Below, piece by piece: positions 15,655-24,622 of a stretch of 64,000 nt of DNA (positions within the stretch are counted from its first letter, which is position 1; every line of letters begins with the position of its first letter). The DNA comes from CAZWBR01 sp964632305 (GTDB taxonomy: Bacteria; Bacteroidota; Bacteroidia; Bacteroidales; Prolixibacteraceae). The notes under the pieces were generated by a model, which ran no database searches, had not been told where the DNA came from, and was given only the letters and a program-made list of their open reading frames with translations. The DNA is taken from positions 1 to 64,000 of the forward strand of contig CAZWBR010000021.1 of the NCBI GenBank assembly GCA_964632305.1. The letters run 5' to 3'. A program made the translations under genes and the position numbers.

Positions 15655-15796
15655 TTACGACAGGGGTCAAAACCATGCCAAGACCATCCCTTCACTAACC
15701 TTTTTACTTGGTTGCTCTAAGGTTTCTGTAACCTGGCTTACAGGAACCTTAGAGCAACCTTACAGAAACCTTACAGAAACTCCGGAGATGACCCGG
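15655..15796. repeat. intergenic element A: 11-base repeats and a long hairpin
   Basis: The core is a near-perfect hairpin: 15710-15731 pairs with 15738-15759 (22 pairs, one G-T) around a 6-base loop CCTGGC. It continues into two direct copies of the 11-base unit CCTTACAGAAA (15758-15779) and ends ACTCCGGAGATG. AGACCATCCC precedes it at 15681-15690. The stretch 15540-15980 holds no gene; this element lies between two convergent genes. A related element is at 43.2 kb. It does not look like a normal terminator because the stem is not followed by a T run. Confidence 0.65.
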
Positions 15797-15944
15797 TATT
15801 AACACGACCAAAAACCCCTCCAAATAATTACCGTGTGTATCGGATTATTTTCCCTCTTTGGGCCATAAGGATTTGCTCCTACCCCATCGTTCAGGACCAT
15901 TTTGGTTTCAGTCGCGGTGGGGTTCTTAATCCGTGACTTATTAA

Positions 15945-15978
15945 ATAAAAAAGAGCGCCTGTAAGCGCTCTTTTTTAT
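15945..15978. terminator. bidirectional terminator between convergent genes
   Basis: AAGAGCGC and GCGCTCTT form the stem around CTGTAA, with A residues on one side and T residues on the other, so it can act for the Crp/Fnr gene and, on the reverse strand, for the biotin-carrier gene. Confidence 0.85.
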
Positions 15979-15980
15979 TT

Positions 15981-16304
15981 TTATTCTTCGATGACAATCA
16001 TCACCAAATCTTTGGGAACCCGATCGCCCTTCTTGATGAAAACCTCCTTGATTTTCCCGTCGACGGGCATCTCAACTTTGGTGTGCATCTTCATGGCGTC
16101 AAGTAGAAGCAGTGGCTCACCCTCCCTGACCTCCTGCCCGGGCTGAACATAAACGTCCAGTATGGTGCCGGGGATAAAGGAACGGATCTCGTTGGGATCG
16201 AGCGATTGCCATTTTTTCCTCCGCTCGTATTTCTTGGTAAGCAGGGTTAAATAGGGTGCGCTGGTGACCACGAATGTCTGATAATTCGGTTTATTCTCTT
16301 CCAT
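15981..16304 (-). CDS. biotin carboxyl carrier protein of an acyl-CoA carboxylase/decarboxylase
   Basis: A 107-residue biotinyl-domain protein with the biotin-attachment motif DAMKMHT and flanking strands (SFIPGTILDVYVQPGQEV, MPVDGKIKEVFIKKGDRV). The N-terminal 40 residues are a short linker without transmembrane segment. It follows the carboxyltransferase gene by 14 bases on the same strand and so carries the carboxybiotin for it. No biotin carboxylase (AccC-type) gene is in the window. Confidence 0.87.
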   Translation of the reverse strand: MEENKPNYQTFVVTSAPYLTLLTKKYERRKKWQSLDPNEIRSFIPGTILDVYVQPGQEVREGEPLLLLDAMKMHTKVEMPVDGKIKEVFIKKGDRVPKDLVMIVIEE

Positions 16305-16318
16305 ATTCGATAATTTGA

Positions 16319-17863
16319 TCAGAATGGCGGAATACCATGTTTCTTATTCGAACGTTTTTCAACTTTATATTCCGATACTTCCAGAGAATGGATCAGAATA
16401 GCACGGGTTTCGGCCGGTTCTATCACCTCATCGATATAACCTTTGGAAGCGGCTACGAACGGGTTGGCGAATTTATCCTTATATTCCTGAATTTTCAGTT
16501 TACGCATTTCAGCAGGGTTCTCGGCTTCGTCGATCTCTTTTTTGAAGACAATGTTGGCAGCGCCTTCAGGACCCATAACGGCGATTTCGGCTGTTGGCCA
16601 GGCAAAGACAAAGTCAGCCCCGAGATGGCGTGAGTTCATGGCAATGTAACCACCGCCATAAGCTTTGCGGATAATCACGGTGATCTTCGGAACGGTGGCT
16701 TCGCTGTAGGCGTACAACAATTTGGCCCCGTGACGGATCACACCGGCATGTTCCTGATCGACGCCGGGCAAGTAGCCGGGCATATCTTCCAGGGTTACAA
16801 TCGGGATGTTAAAGGCATCGCAATAGCGGATGAAGCGGGCGGCCTTGTCAGAGCTGTCGCAGTCGAGTACACCGGCAAGGTAAAGCGGCTGGTTGGCCAC
16901 GAAACCAATGGTGTTACCGGCAATACGGCCGAAACCGATCACGATATTTTTCGCAAAGTTTTCCATGATCTCGAAGAAATCAGAACCGTCGGTGATGCCC
17001 TTGATGATATCGCGGATATCGTAAGGATGGTGCGGATCGGAAGGAACGATCTCTTCGATATTGATGGTGGTATCGGGTTCCCTGGTGGGAAATTTCAGCG
17101 CTTTTTGCGCGTTGTTCCAGGGGATATAGGTGATCAGTTTCTTGATCTGTTCGAAACATTCTTCTTCGCTGAGGGCATAGAAATGGGCATTCCCGGTTAT
17201 TTCGCTGTGGACCAGGGCGCCGCCAAGCTCTTCCATTGAGATCTCTTCACCCAAAACGGTTTTGATCACGTTAGGACCGGTGATGAACATTTTGGAGATA
17301 TTCTCCACCATGAACACGAAGTCGGTCAGGGCGGGAGAATAGACTGCACCACCGGCGCAAGGGCCAAGAATGACCGAGATCTGCGGGATCACCCCTGAAG
17401 CTTCGGTGTTACGGTAGAAAATTTCACCATAACCGGCCAAAGAGTTTACCCCCTCCTGGATACGGGCGCCACCGGAGTCGTTGATCCCGATAATCGGGAC
17501 GCGCATCTTCAGGGCGTGGTCCATGATCTTGGTAATCTTACGGGCATGCATAAGTCCCAGCGAACCACCGGCAACGGTAAAATCCTGGGCATAAATACAA
17601 ACAGGCTGGTTATACATGGTTCCGGTTCCGATAACAACCCCGTCGCCGTGTAACACCTTCTTCTCCATATCGAAGTCGCGGGCAGTATGCTCTACAAAAA
17701 GGTCATACTCATGAAAAGAATTCTCATCAAGAATAGCTTTGATCCTTTCGCGGGCCGTCTTTTTTCCCATAGCCACCTGCTTTTCGATGGCCGATGCGCC
17801 ACCGCCCAGCTGGGCCTCCTTTTTCCTTTTGCGGAGTTCAAGGATGTTTCTTTTTAATGACAT
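16319..17863 (-). CDS. acyl-CoA carboxyltransferase beta subunit (propionyl-/methylmalonyl-CoA type)
   Basis: A 514-residue carboxyltransferase. The N-terminal half has FEHTARDFDME, GSLGLMHARKI and a GIND.SGGARIQEGV block with the oxyanion pattern. The C-terminal half has GVLDCDSSDKAARFIRYCD, PGYLPGVDQEHAGVIRHGAK, RKAYGGGYIAMNSRHLGAD and GPEGAANIVF. This is the PccB/MmdA family, which moves a carboxyl group between biotin and propionyl-CoA or related acyl-CoAs. With the adjacent carrier it could belong to a carboxylase or to a sodium-pumping methylmalonyl-CoA decarboxylase; the membrane beta subunit that would decide is not seen nearby. Confidence 0.9.
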   Translation of the reverse strand: MSLKRNILELRKRKKEAQLGGGASAIEKQVAMGKKTARERIKAILDENSFHEYDLFVEHTARDFDMEKKVLHGDGVVIGTGTMYNQPVCIYAQDFTVAGGSLGLMHARKITKIMDHALKMRVPIIGINDSGGARIQEGVNSLAGYGEIFYRNTEASGVIPQISVILGPCAGGAVYSPALTDFVFMVENISKMFITGPNVIKTVLGEEISMEELGGALVHSEITGNAHFYALSEEECFEQIKKLITYIPWNNAQKALKFPTREPDTTINIEEIVPSDPHHPYDIRDIIKGITDGSDFFEIMENFAKNIVIGFGRIAGNTIGFVANQPLYLAGVLDCDSSDKAARFIRYCDAFNIPIVTLEDMPGYLPGVDQEHAGVIRHGAKLLYAYSEATVPKITVIIRKAYGGGYIAMNSRHLGADFVFAWPTAEIAVMGPEGAANIVFKKEIDEAENPAEMRKLKIQEYKDKFANPFVAASKGYIDEVIEPAETRAILIHSLEVSEYKVEKRSNKKHGIPPF

Positions 17864-18031
17864 AGTTTGTTTTAATTTACTAATGATTTGTTCTTTGGAG
17901 AACGAATACTATTTGTTTCAAAACTCAGGGGGCAAAAATATAAAATATATTCCTTCAACGTTTTTTTTAGAGGGAAATCTTCACTAATGAGCTATAAATC
18001 AAAGAATAGAATATACAGTTAAATTATTCGA

Positions 18032-19123
18032 TTATTTGGAGGCCCAGCGGTAAAGCAGCACCGCGACAACGGCATAAACCATATTGGGCAACCATACGGC
18101 CAACAGGGTATTGAACCCTGCCTTATAGGCAAATATGGTGGAAACCTGCATGAACATGATGTATGAAAAGCTCAGCAGCAGTCCCAATCCGAGGTGCAGC
18201 CCCATGCCTCCCCTGGTTTTACGTGAAGCCAGGGCCACGCCAATGATTGACAGGATGAAGGTACTGACCGGTCCGGCTGTCCGCTGATATTTCTCCTGCT
18301 CAAAACGGGCCACATTATCGACACCCCTTAACTTCAAATCTTTGATGTGGTGATTAATCTCCCAGAAATCCATGGTCTCCTCCTTATCATTCTGCTGACC
18401 AAATTCAGCCGGATTCAGGCGAAGGGTTGTATCGATCGCGGCACCGGTCTTGACGATCTCGGCAGCGCTGGCAAAGTCGCGGATATAATAATTGTGGATC
18501 GTCCATGTTTTTTTGTCCCTGTCCCACTTAATATAATCGGCAATCAGCTTCGATTCCAGCTTCCGTCCGTTAAACCGTTCAAGGGTAAATTTATACCCTA
18601 CATCGTTCCGGTTATTATAACTCTTCATGTACATGTAAACTCCCGGCTCAAGCTGACGATGGATATTTTTATCGGAGTTGATATATTCGTTCTTAATGTA
18701 GGTGTTCCTGAAATTGACCCTGGCCTCGGTGGCGGGCGGGATAACGAAGTTCCCGAGGATCCACGACATGATGGCAATGATCCCCGAGGCAATCATGTAA
18801 GGGCGCATCATTCTTTTGTAGGTGATCCCGCTGGCCAGGATGGCAATGATCTCAGAATTGTAGGCCATCTTTGAGGTAAAAAAGATGACCGCTATAAAAG
18901 TAAAAAGGGCGCTGAAGAGATTGGCAAAATAGGGAATGAAGTTGAGATAATAATCAAAAACGATGGCCTTAACCGGGGCTTTCTTTGATATAAAATCATC
19001 AATATTTTCTGAGATATCGAATATTATTGAGATACTGATTATCAAAGCTATGGCCAAAAAGAATGTTCCAAGGTATTTCTTAATAATGTACCAGTCTATC
19101 CTTTTTACATATTTCTCAACCAT
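18032..19123 (-). CDS. LptF/LptG-family lipopolysaccharide export permease
   Basis: A 363-residue membrane protein of the YjgP/YjgQ family. Three transmembrane helices lie at the N-terminus (about 13-33, 55-80, 100-125), followed by a periplasmic beta-jellyroll region (about 130-265) and three C-terminal helices. Family pattern: WYIIKKYLGTFF, MAYNSEIIAILASGITYKRM. It would form part of the inner-membrane LptB2FG extractor that hands LPS to the Lpt bridge. It follows tgt by 41 bases on the same strand, a common Bacteroidota pairing. Confidence 0.88.
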   Translation of the reverse strand: MVEKYVKRIDWYIIKKYLGTFFLAIALIISISIIFDISENIDDFISKKAPVKAIVFDYYLNFIPYFANLFSALFTFIAVIFFTSKMAYNSEIIAILASGITYKRMMRPYMIASGIIAIMSWILGNFVIPPATEARVNFRNTYIKNEYINSDKNIHRQLEPGVYMYMKSYNNRNDVGYKFTLERFNGRKLESKLIADYIKWDRDKKTWTIHNYYIRDFASAAEIVKTGAAIDTTLRLNPAEFGQQNDKEETMDFWEINHHIKDLKLRGVDNVARFEQEKYQRTAGPVSTFILSIIGVALASRKTRGGMGLHLGLGLLLSFSYIMFMQVSTIFAYKAGFNTLLAVWLPNMVYAVVAVLLYRWASK

Positions 19124-19164
19124 CCTGCACTTATTTTTTAAGTTTTAATTTATTCATCAACCCG

Positions 19165-20295
19165 TTAAAGTCTGTGGCGCAACTGCTTCACCATTACGGC
19201 TTTCCACTCTTTAAACGAATCGTCGAAAATCCGTTGGCGTGCTTCACCCACCAGCCACAAATAAAAGGCCAGATTATGCATACTACCGATTTGGGCTCCC
19301 AACATCTCCCTGGCCTGAAACAGGTGTCTCAGATAGGCTTTGGAATATTGATTATCGACAAAAGAGGTCCCCTCGGGATCAATCGGCGAGAAGTCGTTGG
19401 CCCATTTGTTATTCTTAATGTTGATAATGCCATGACGGGTAAAGAGCATTCCGTTTCGTCCGTTTCGGGTGGGCATCACACAGTCGAACATGTCGATACC
19501 CCGGTCGATCGCCTCCAGGATATTCACCGGGGTCCCTACCCCCATCAGGTAGCGGGGCCGGTTTTCGGGCAGCACTTCATTGACCACTTCAATCATGGCG
19601 TACATATCTTCCTCTTTTTCACCAACCGACAGTCCGCCGATGGCGTAACCCTCCCGGTCGAACGAAGCCACATGTTCAGCCGCTTTTCTGCGAAGCTCGG
19701 GATAAATACATCCCTGCACAATGGGGAAAAGCGTTTGTGAGTAGCCATATTTGGGTTGGGTCTCATCGAACCGGGCAATGCAGCGTTCGAGCCAGCGCTG
19801 GGTCAATTCGAGCGATTTTCGGGCATAATTGAAATCGGCATTCCCCGGGGTACACTCATCGAAAGCCATCATAATATCGGCGCCGATCGAACGTTGTATA
19901 TCCATCACATTCTCAGGAGTGAACATATGGCGTGAGCCATCGATATGGGACTGAAATTTGGCCCCTTCCTCCGAGATCTTGCGGATATCGCCCAGCGAAT
20001 AGACCTGGAAGCCGCCGCTGTCGGTCAGTATGGGTCGGTCCCAGCCATTGAATTTATGTAGTCCGCCGGCCTGTTCAATGATATCGGTTCCGGGTCGCAG
20101 GTATAAATGGTAGGTATTTCCGAGGATGATCTGTGCTTTGATATCTTCTTTCACATCCTTGAAATGGACCCCTTTTACCGAGCCAACCGTACCAACAGGC
20201 ATAAAGATCGGCGTTTCAATCACGCCGTGATCGGTATAGATTTTTCCGGCCCGGGCCTTTGAACCCGAGGCATTATGTTGTAATTCAAACTTCAT
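19165..20295 (-). CDS. tgt: tRNA-guanine transglycosylase
   Basis: A 376-residue enzyme that exchanges guanine-34 for the queuine precursor in GUN-anticodon tRNAs. The active-site Asp is in LTDSGGFQVYSL and the nucleophile Asp in DMFDCVMPTRNGRNG. The usual C-terminal zinc ligands CxCxxC are replaced by EGTSFVDNQYSKAYLRHL, while the His of GSMHNL is kept. From memory this is the form seen across Bacteroidota, so it is probably active. It heads a reverse-strand unit with the LptF/G gene. queD, an early queuosine gene, is also in the window at 51.2 kb. Confidence 0.93.
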   Translation of the reverse strand: MKFELQHNASGSKARAGKIYTDHGVIETPIFMPVGTVGSVKGVHFKDVKEDIKAQIILGNTYHLYLRPGTDIIEQAGGLHKFNGWDRPILTDSGGFQVYSLGDIRKISEEGAKFQSHIDGSRHMFTPENVMDIQRSIGADIMMAFDECTPGNADFNYARKSLELTQRWLERCIARFDETQPKYGYSQTLFPIVQGCIYPELRRKAAEHVASFDREGYAIGGLSVGEKEEDMYAMIEVVNEVLPENRPRYLMGVGTPVNILEAIDRGIDMFDCVMPTRNGRNGMLFTRHGIINIKNNKWANDFSPIDPEGTSFVDNQYSKAYLRHLFQAREMLGAQIGSMHNLAFYLWLVGEARQRIFDDSFKEWKAVMVKQLRHRL

Positions 20296-20407
20296 TTTAA
20301 AATTTTCGCGCTGTAAAGATAGTTATTAAAGAGGAACTACCTCAAAACCGCATTCAGAGCATTAAAATTTTCCTACTCAAAAAGAAGTTTCTTAACCGTG
20401 CATTGCG

Positions 20408-20415
20408 TATTTTTG
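20408..20415 (+). promoter_or_regulatory. predicted -7 element of the glycosyltransferase/sigma genes
   Basis: TATTTTTG fits TAnnTTTG and lies 20 bases upstream of ATG 20436. It also argues against the TTG at 20403 as a start, since the promoter would fall inside the gene. Confidence 0.5.
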
Positions 20416-20435
20416 GGAACTTTCTTTTAACAATT

Positions 20436-21569
20436 ATGATTGAATTAGTTGGCGTTAATTTTACGGTGGCCGAATTTATTGGACTCTGCCTCTTTGCAGC
20501 GGCACTTCTGGTGCAGCTCTTTTATCTGATCCTGATTGCTAAATTCATTTTCGGAAAAAGGAAAAGAACCGGGTCGGAGAATCAACCGTCGGTCTCTATC
20601 ATTGTCACCTCAAGAAATTACCTTTCGCATCTGGAAGATCTTATTCCGGCCTTGCTTGAACAGGACTATCCCGATTTTGAAGTGGTGGTGGTCGATGACT
20701 GTTCGTCCGACGGGACCGAGTGGTACCTGAAAGAATTGAAGATGCGGTACGCCAATCTGAAAACGACCCAAATCATTCAGGAGACCGACTTTCCCAACGC
20801 CTTGGCCATTACCGTGGGCATCAGGGCGGCCTCAAAGGAGTGGCTCATTTTTCTGACCCCGCTCTGCCGCGTTTCCGGCAGCGACTGGCTCAAGAGCTAT
20901 GCACAACAATTTACCCCGAAGAAGGATGCGATAGTCGGGTATGTCAACTATTCGAAAGCCAAAGGATCGTCAAAGAGGACATTCCGTTACGAGAATTTCT
21001 ACTCGTTCCTTCTCTTTGGCACAGCCAGGGCTTTAGGGCTCCAGATGCCCATAAGCGAAAACAACATGGCCTACCGTCGCGAAACATTCCTTCAAATGAA
21101 AGGATTTGCGGCCGTTCTTGACTCCCCGTTCAGCGAAAACGAACTCTTCCTGAATAAAATTGCAGGAAGGAAAAATAGCGCCTTTCAATTTAACCCCTCT
21201 TCCTCGGTACATTATATCGGGGAGGCCGACTGGATCGATGCAGTGAACTTTAAGAAGAAACAGTTGTTAATTAAGCGGAAGTTTTCCTTCGGACAACGTT
21301 TTTTTCTTTCATTCAATGCCTTCAGCCGACTGGTAATTGATGTTCTGGTAATCGTACTGGCCATCCTCTCACCCTGGAGATTCTGGGTAGCAGGAGCCTG
21401 GACTTTTGTTCTGATTCTGGAAACAATATGGCTTGCAGTAGCAACCAAACGGCTGGGCGAGAGAAATATGTTGCCCGGACTATTGTTTTACAATGCAATG
21501 TCGCCATTTATTAATGGTTCTTACGTTGTCAACCAACTTTTTACAGGACAGAAACGAAAATGGAAATAA
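20436..21569 (+). CDS. family 2 glycosyltransferase, membrane-anchored
   Basis: A 377-residue protein from ATG 20436. One N-terminal transmembrane helix (about 12-38) precedes a GT-A domain with SIIVTSRNYLSHLEDLIPAL, VVVVDDCSSDGTEW (DxD-like region) and a substrate segment around AYRRETFLQMKGF. Two further hydrophobic helices lie near 290-340. It probably adds a sugar to a lipid-linked or envelope glycan on the cytoplasmic face; donor and acceptor are unknown. It overlaps the following sigma-factor gene by 10 bases. Confidence 0.85.
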   Translation: MIELVGVNFTVAEFIGLCLFAAALLVQLFYLILIAKFIFGKRKRTGSENQPSVSIIVTSRNYLSHLEDLIPALLEQDYPDFEVVVVDDCSSDGTEWYLKELKMRYANLKTTQIIQETDFPNALAITVGIRAASKEWLIFLTPLCRVSGSDWLKSYAQQFTPKKDAIVGYVNYSKAKGSSKRTFRYENFYSFLLFGTARALGLQMPISENNMAYRRETFLQMKGFAAVLDSPFSENELFLNKIAGRKNSAFQFNPSSSVHYIGEADWIDAVNFKKKQLLIKRKFSFGQRFFLSFNAFSRLVIDVLVIVLAILSPWRFWVAGAWTFVLILETIWLAVATKRLGERNMLPGLLFYNAMSPFINGSYVVNQLFTGQKRKWK

Positions 21570-22168
21570 GCCCCAACCTATCGGGAAATGCAAAAAAGGA
21601 TATCGAACTGGTTGAAGCTGCCCGCGCAGGCAATGAGAAAGCCTATGCCGATCTGATGCGCCGGTACAAGGATGCCATCTATTTCATGTTGCTGAAAATG
21701 GTCAACAACCGCACCGATGCGGAAGATCTGACCATTGAGGCATTCGGCAAAGCTTTTACCAACATTCATCAATACACCCCTCAATTCGCTTTCAGCACCT
21801 GGCTCTTCAGGATCGCCTCGAACAATGCGATTGATTACTTGCGGAAAAAACGGGCCGTGACCGTTCCGCTTGAAACAACTTCCGGCGATCGAAGCGTTGG
21901 AGGTGAATACAATTATAATGTCAGGTCAGAGACTGACGACCCCGAGGAAGATTTGATCAGGCAACAAAACGCGTTGATTCTTCGCAAGATGGTGGATAAG
22001 CTAAAACCGCGTTACCGGACCCTGCTGGAACTTCGCTATTTCAGAGAGCTCTCTTACGAAGAAATAGCCCAGGAACTGAATTTACCCCTGGGAACGGTAA
22101 AGGTTCAACTCTTCCGCTCGAGGGAAATGCTTTTCGAATTGTTGAAAAACAGTGAGATGTCAAGGTAA
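21560..22168 (+). CDS. ECF-type RNA polymerase sigma factor
   Basis: A 202-residue sigma-70-family protein. Region 2 spans about 20-90 (YADLMRRYKDAIYFMLLKMV, DAEDLTIEAFGKAF, FSTWLFRIASNNAIDYLRKK), and region 4 about 135-190 (KPRYRTLLELRYFRELSYEE, LPLGTVKVQLFRSREML). The linker is longer than usual for ECF factors. It overlaps the glycosyltransferase gene. No anti-sigma gene is adjacent; rsmG follows. The regulon is unknown. Confidence 0.9.
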   Translation: MEISPNLSGNAKKDIELVEAARAGNEKAYADLMRRYKDAIYFMLLKMVNNRTDAEDLTIEAFGKAFTNIHQYTPQFAFSTWLFRIASNNAIDYLRKKRAVTVPLETTSGDRSVGGEYNYNVRSETDDPEEDLIRQQNALILRKMVDKLKPRYRTLLELRYFRELSYEEIAQELNLPLGTVKVQLFRSREMLFELLKNSEMSR

Positions 22169-22228
22169 AATAAATCTTTAAACCTAATTTTGAGATGAAA
22201 GGGCCTAGTTCCCTCAAGAGAAAAGATC

Positions 22229-22858
22229 ATGACGATGCAAAATATTAAGACTTATTTCCCGGAATTAACCGAGGAACAATTCTCCAGGTTCGAAAAAATG
22301 GGGTCCCTTTACCACGAATGGAACCAAAAGATCAATGTAATCTCCCGGAAAGATATCGATGAATTGTACGAGCGGCACATCCTACATTCTTTGGCCATCG
22401 CTAAAGTGATCCAATTCCGGAGCGGAACGAAAATCCTTGATGTAGGCACAGGCGGCGGATTCCCCGGAATACCGCTGGCAGTGCTGTTTCCAGAGACCCA
22501 ATTCCTGCTGATCGATTCGATCGGGAAGAAAATCAAAGTTGTCGAAGCCGTAGCCCAGGGATTGGGACTTACGAACGTGACCGCCCGGCAAACCCGGGTA
22601 GAGGATATCAAAGACAGATACGATTTTGTGATCAGCCGGGCCGTGACCGCATTCCCCGATTTCGTGAGCCTGGTTCGTAAAAATATCTCGCCGGTTTCGA
22701 AGAATTCCATTCCCAACGGCATCCTATATCTGAAAGGAGGGGATTTTGCCGATGAAATTGAGCCCTTCAGAAAAGCCATTGAATTATTTGATATCCCGCT
22801 TTTTTTCAGCGAACCCTTCTTCGAGACAAAGAAAGTGATCTACTTGCCTGTCAGGTAA
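22229..22858 (+). CDS. rsmG: 16S rRNA (guanine-527-N7) methyltransferase
   Basis: A 209-residue SAM-dependent methyltransferase of the GidB family. It has WNQKINVISRKDIDELYERH near the N-terminus, the SAM loop KILDVGTGGGFPGIPLA, PETQFLLIDSIGKKIKVVE, and VISRAVTAFPDF. It methylates the 530 loop of 16S rRNA. Length is normal. It lies 60 bases after the sigma factor and just before the rpmH promoter. Confidence 0.94.
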   Translation: MTMQNIKTYFPELTEEQFSRFEKMGSLYHEWNQKINVISRKDIDELYERHILHSLAIAKVIQFRSGTKILDVGTGGGFPGIPLAVLFPETQFLLIDSIGKKIKVVEAVAQGLGLTNVTARQTRVEDIKDRYDFVISRAVTAFPDFVSLVRKNISPVSKNSIPNGILYLKGGDFADEIEPFRKAIELFDIPLFFSEPFFETKKVIYLPVR

Positions 22859-22898
22859 AGTTATCCTCAAATATTTTTACCAGTAATTGGTCAAATAT

Positions 22899-22929
22899 TT
22901 TGGTAGGAAATAAAAAAACAATATTTTTG
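22899..22929 (+). promoter_or_regulatory. predicted rpmH promoter
   Basis: TTTG at 22899-22902 and TATTTTTG at 22922-22929 are separated by 19 bases, an excellent match to the Bacteroidota -33/-7 consensus. The L34 start codon is 51 bases downstream. Confidence 0.75.
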
Positions 22930-22980
22930 CAGTCCGAAAAATTGCATAGAAATAATAGTAATCTGTAAAATATTTCCGAG

Positions 22981-23139
22981 ATGAAAAGAACATTTCAGCC
23001 TTCTGTAAGAAAAAGAAGAAACAAACACGGATTTCGTGAAAGAATGTCGACGGCTAACGGCCGCAGGGTTTTGAATGCTCGTCGCGCTAAAGGTCGCAAG
23101 AAATTGTCTGTATCAGACGAACCTCGTCACAAAAGATAA
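22981..23139 (+). CDS. rpmH: 50S ribosomal protein L34
   Basis: A 52-residue, strongly basic protein beginning MKRTFQPSVRKRRNKHGF and continuing with the family pattern RMSTANGRRVLNARRAKGRK. It is a constituent of the large ribosomal subunit. It has its own strong promoter and is followed by a hairpin terminator. The neighbours rnpA and yidC common in other phyla are not adjacent. Confidence 0.97.
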   Translation: MKRTFQPSVRKRRNKHGFRERMSTANGRRVLNARRAKGRKKLSVSDEPRHKR

Positions 23140-23165
23140 AAAAGTATTTTTTTAAATTATTTATG

Positions 23166-23205
23166 AAGGGTAAAGGATCAGATTCTTTACCTTTTGTATT
23201 TTTGG
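23166..23205 (+). terminator. rpmH terminator
   Basis: GGTAAAG (23169-23175) and CTTTACC (23185-23191) form a stem followed by TTTTGTATTTTT. The stretch from here to 23408 shows no further gene that can be supported. Confidence 0.65.
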
Positions 23206-23408
23206 GGGGGCCCGAACGACTTTTTGCCCGATATCCGTAAAACAAAGATCAGCCTGAAAAAAGCAGGAAAGGAGAACTTTTTGGATGAATGGCCGTACCC
23301 TATTAAAAAGATCTGTTTAACCCGCTTTTCAGTATCCTGTAAAAATCGGCCCGGTCATTATCCTGCAACGGCAAGGAATTTAAACTCATTCACATTCAAC
23401 GATTTCAG

Positions 23409-24533
23409 ATGGAAGAAAAAATATCCCTCCTTTTAAGCTCAGGAGCACCCAAAGAAATGATGGAAATTGCGGAAAAAGTCTTATCCGGTATAAGAATCAA
23501 TCCGGAAGAGGGTGTTAAGCTTTATGAAAAAGGCTCTATCCCTTTCCTTTCATTGCTTGCCGATGCCCTACGCCAAAAAACAAACGGGAAACAGGTTTTT
23601 TTCAATCGCAATATCCATATTGAGCCAACAAATATCTGCATCAATCACTGTGCGTTCTGTTCTTATCGCCGGCGAAAAGAACAGGAGGGCAGCTGGGAAT
23701 TATGCATCGATGAGATGGTCAAAAAAGCCAAAGCCTACCGTGGTACTGATCTTACTGAAATTCATATTGTGGGTGGAGTTCATCCCGATCGTGACGTCTA
23801 TTACTATGCAGGATTGATCCGCGAGATTAAGAAAGTCTTGCCCCATGTTCAGATCAAAGCTTTTACCGCCGTAGAGATCGATGCCATGTGCAGTTTTGCC
23901 GCCGTAGGGGTAAAAGAAGGGCTTAGCCTCTTGAAACAGGCAGGTCTGATCTCTATGCCGGGAGGAGGCGCTGAAATTTTCGACGAAACGCTTAGGGCAA
24001 AAATTTGCCCTGACAAAACCAATTCCGAAAACTGGTTGCAAATACATAAAACAGCTCACCAACTTGGCATTCAAACCAATTCAACAATGCTTTACGGGTT
24101 GCTGGAAAACTATTACCACCGGATCGACCACATGAACCGGCTTCGCACCCTACAGGACGAAACGGGTGGCTTTAACGCTTTTATCCCTTTAAAATTCAGG
24201 CATTACAACAATGCTTTCTCGCATATCCCTGAGACAACCACCATCGAGGATCTGAAAAATTATGCGGTCTCCCGAATTTTTCTCGACAATATCCCCCACA
24301 TCAAAGCGTATTGGCCCATGATCGGGAAACAGGTGGCTCAGTTGTCCCTGGCTTTTGGGGTCGATGATCTGGACGGGACGATTGACGATACCACAAAAAT
24401 CTATTCTATGGCAGGTTCAGAAGAACAATCGCCCTCTGCTTCAACCGAAGAATTGATCACCCTGATAAAAGGAGCAGGATTGGAACCGGTAGAAAGAGAC
24501 ACGCTCTACAACATTATCCGCCAATATAATTAG
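23409..24533 (+). CDS. mqnE: radical SAM aminofutalosine synthase (MqnE type)
   Basis: A 374-residue radical SAM enzyme of the CofH/MqnC/MqnE group. The cluster motif is CINHCAFCSYRR, preceded by HIEPTNI. Later blocks are EIHIVGGVHPD, SMPGGGAEIFDE, TNSTMLYGL, FIPLKFRHYNN and a C-terminal VERDTLYNIIR. The PGGGAEIF and final VERDTLYN signatures fit aminodeoxyfutalosine synthase better than cyclic dehypoxanthinyl futalosine synthase (MqnC). It would act in the futalosine route to menaquinone. No other mqn gene is in the window, so the assignment rests on motifs alone. Confidence 0.82.
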   Translation: MEEKISLLLSSGAPKEMMEIAEKVLSGIRINPEEGVKLYEKGSIPFLSLLADALRQKTNGKQVFFNRNIHIEPTNICINHCAFCSYRRRKEQEGSWELCIDEMVKKAKAYRGTDLTEIHIVGGVHPDRDVYYYAGLIREIKKVLPHVQIKAFTAVEIDAMCSFAAVGVKEGLSLLKQAGLISMPGGGAEIFDETLRAKICPDKTNSENWLQIHKTAHQLGIQTNSTMLYGLLENYYHRIDHMNRLRTLQDETGGFNAFIPLKFRHYNNAFSHIPETTTIEDLKNYAVSRIFLDNIPHIKAYWPMIGKQVAQLSLAFGVDDLDGTIDDTTKIYSMAGSEEQSPSASTEELITLIKGAGLEPVERDTLYNIIRQYN

Positions 24534-24622
24534 TTTTATTTATTGCAGACGAACAATCCGTGATAAATGAAAAATGATGCTAATTTTGTTTCCGTTATTA
24601 ATCCTTTTGTGATTCTTCGGTT

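Noticed and set aside
23194..23436. 80-codon frame between rpmH and the radical SAM gene
   Set aside because: It starts inside the rpmH terminator region, overlaps the next gene and has no family-like features.
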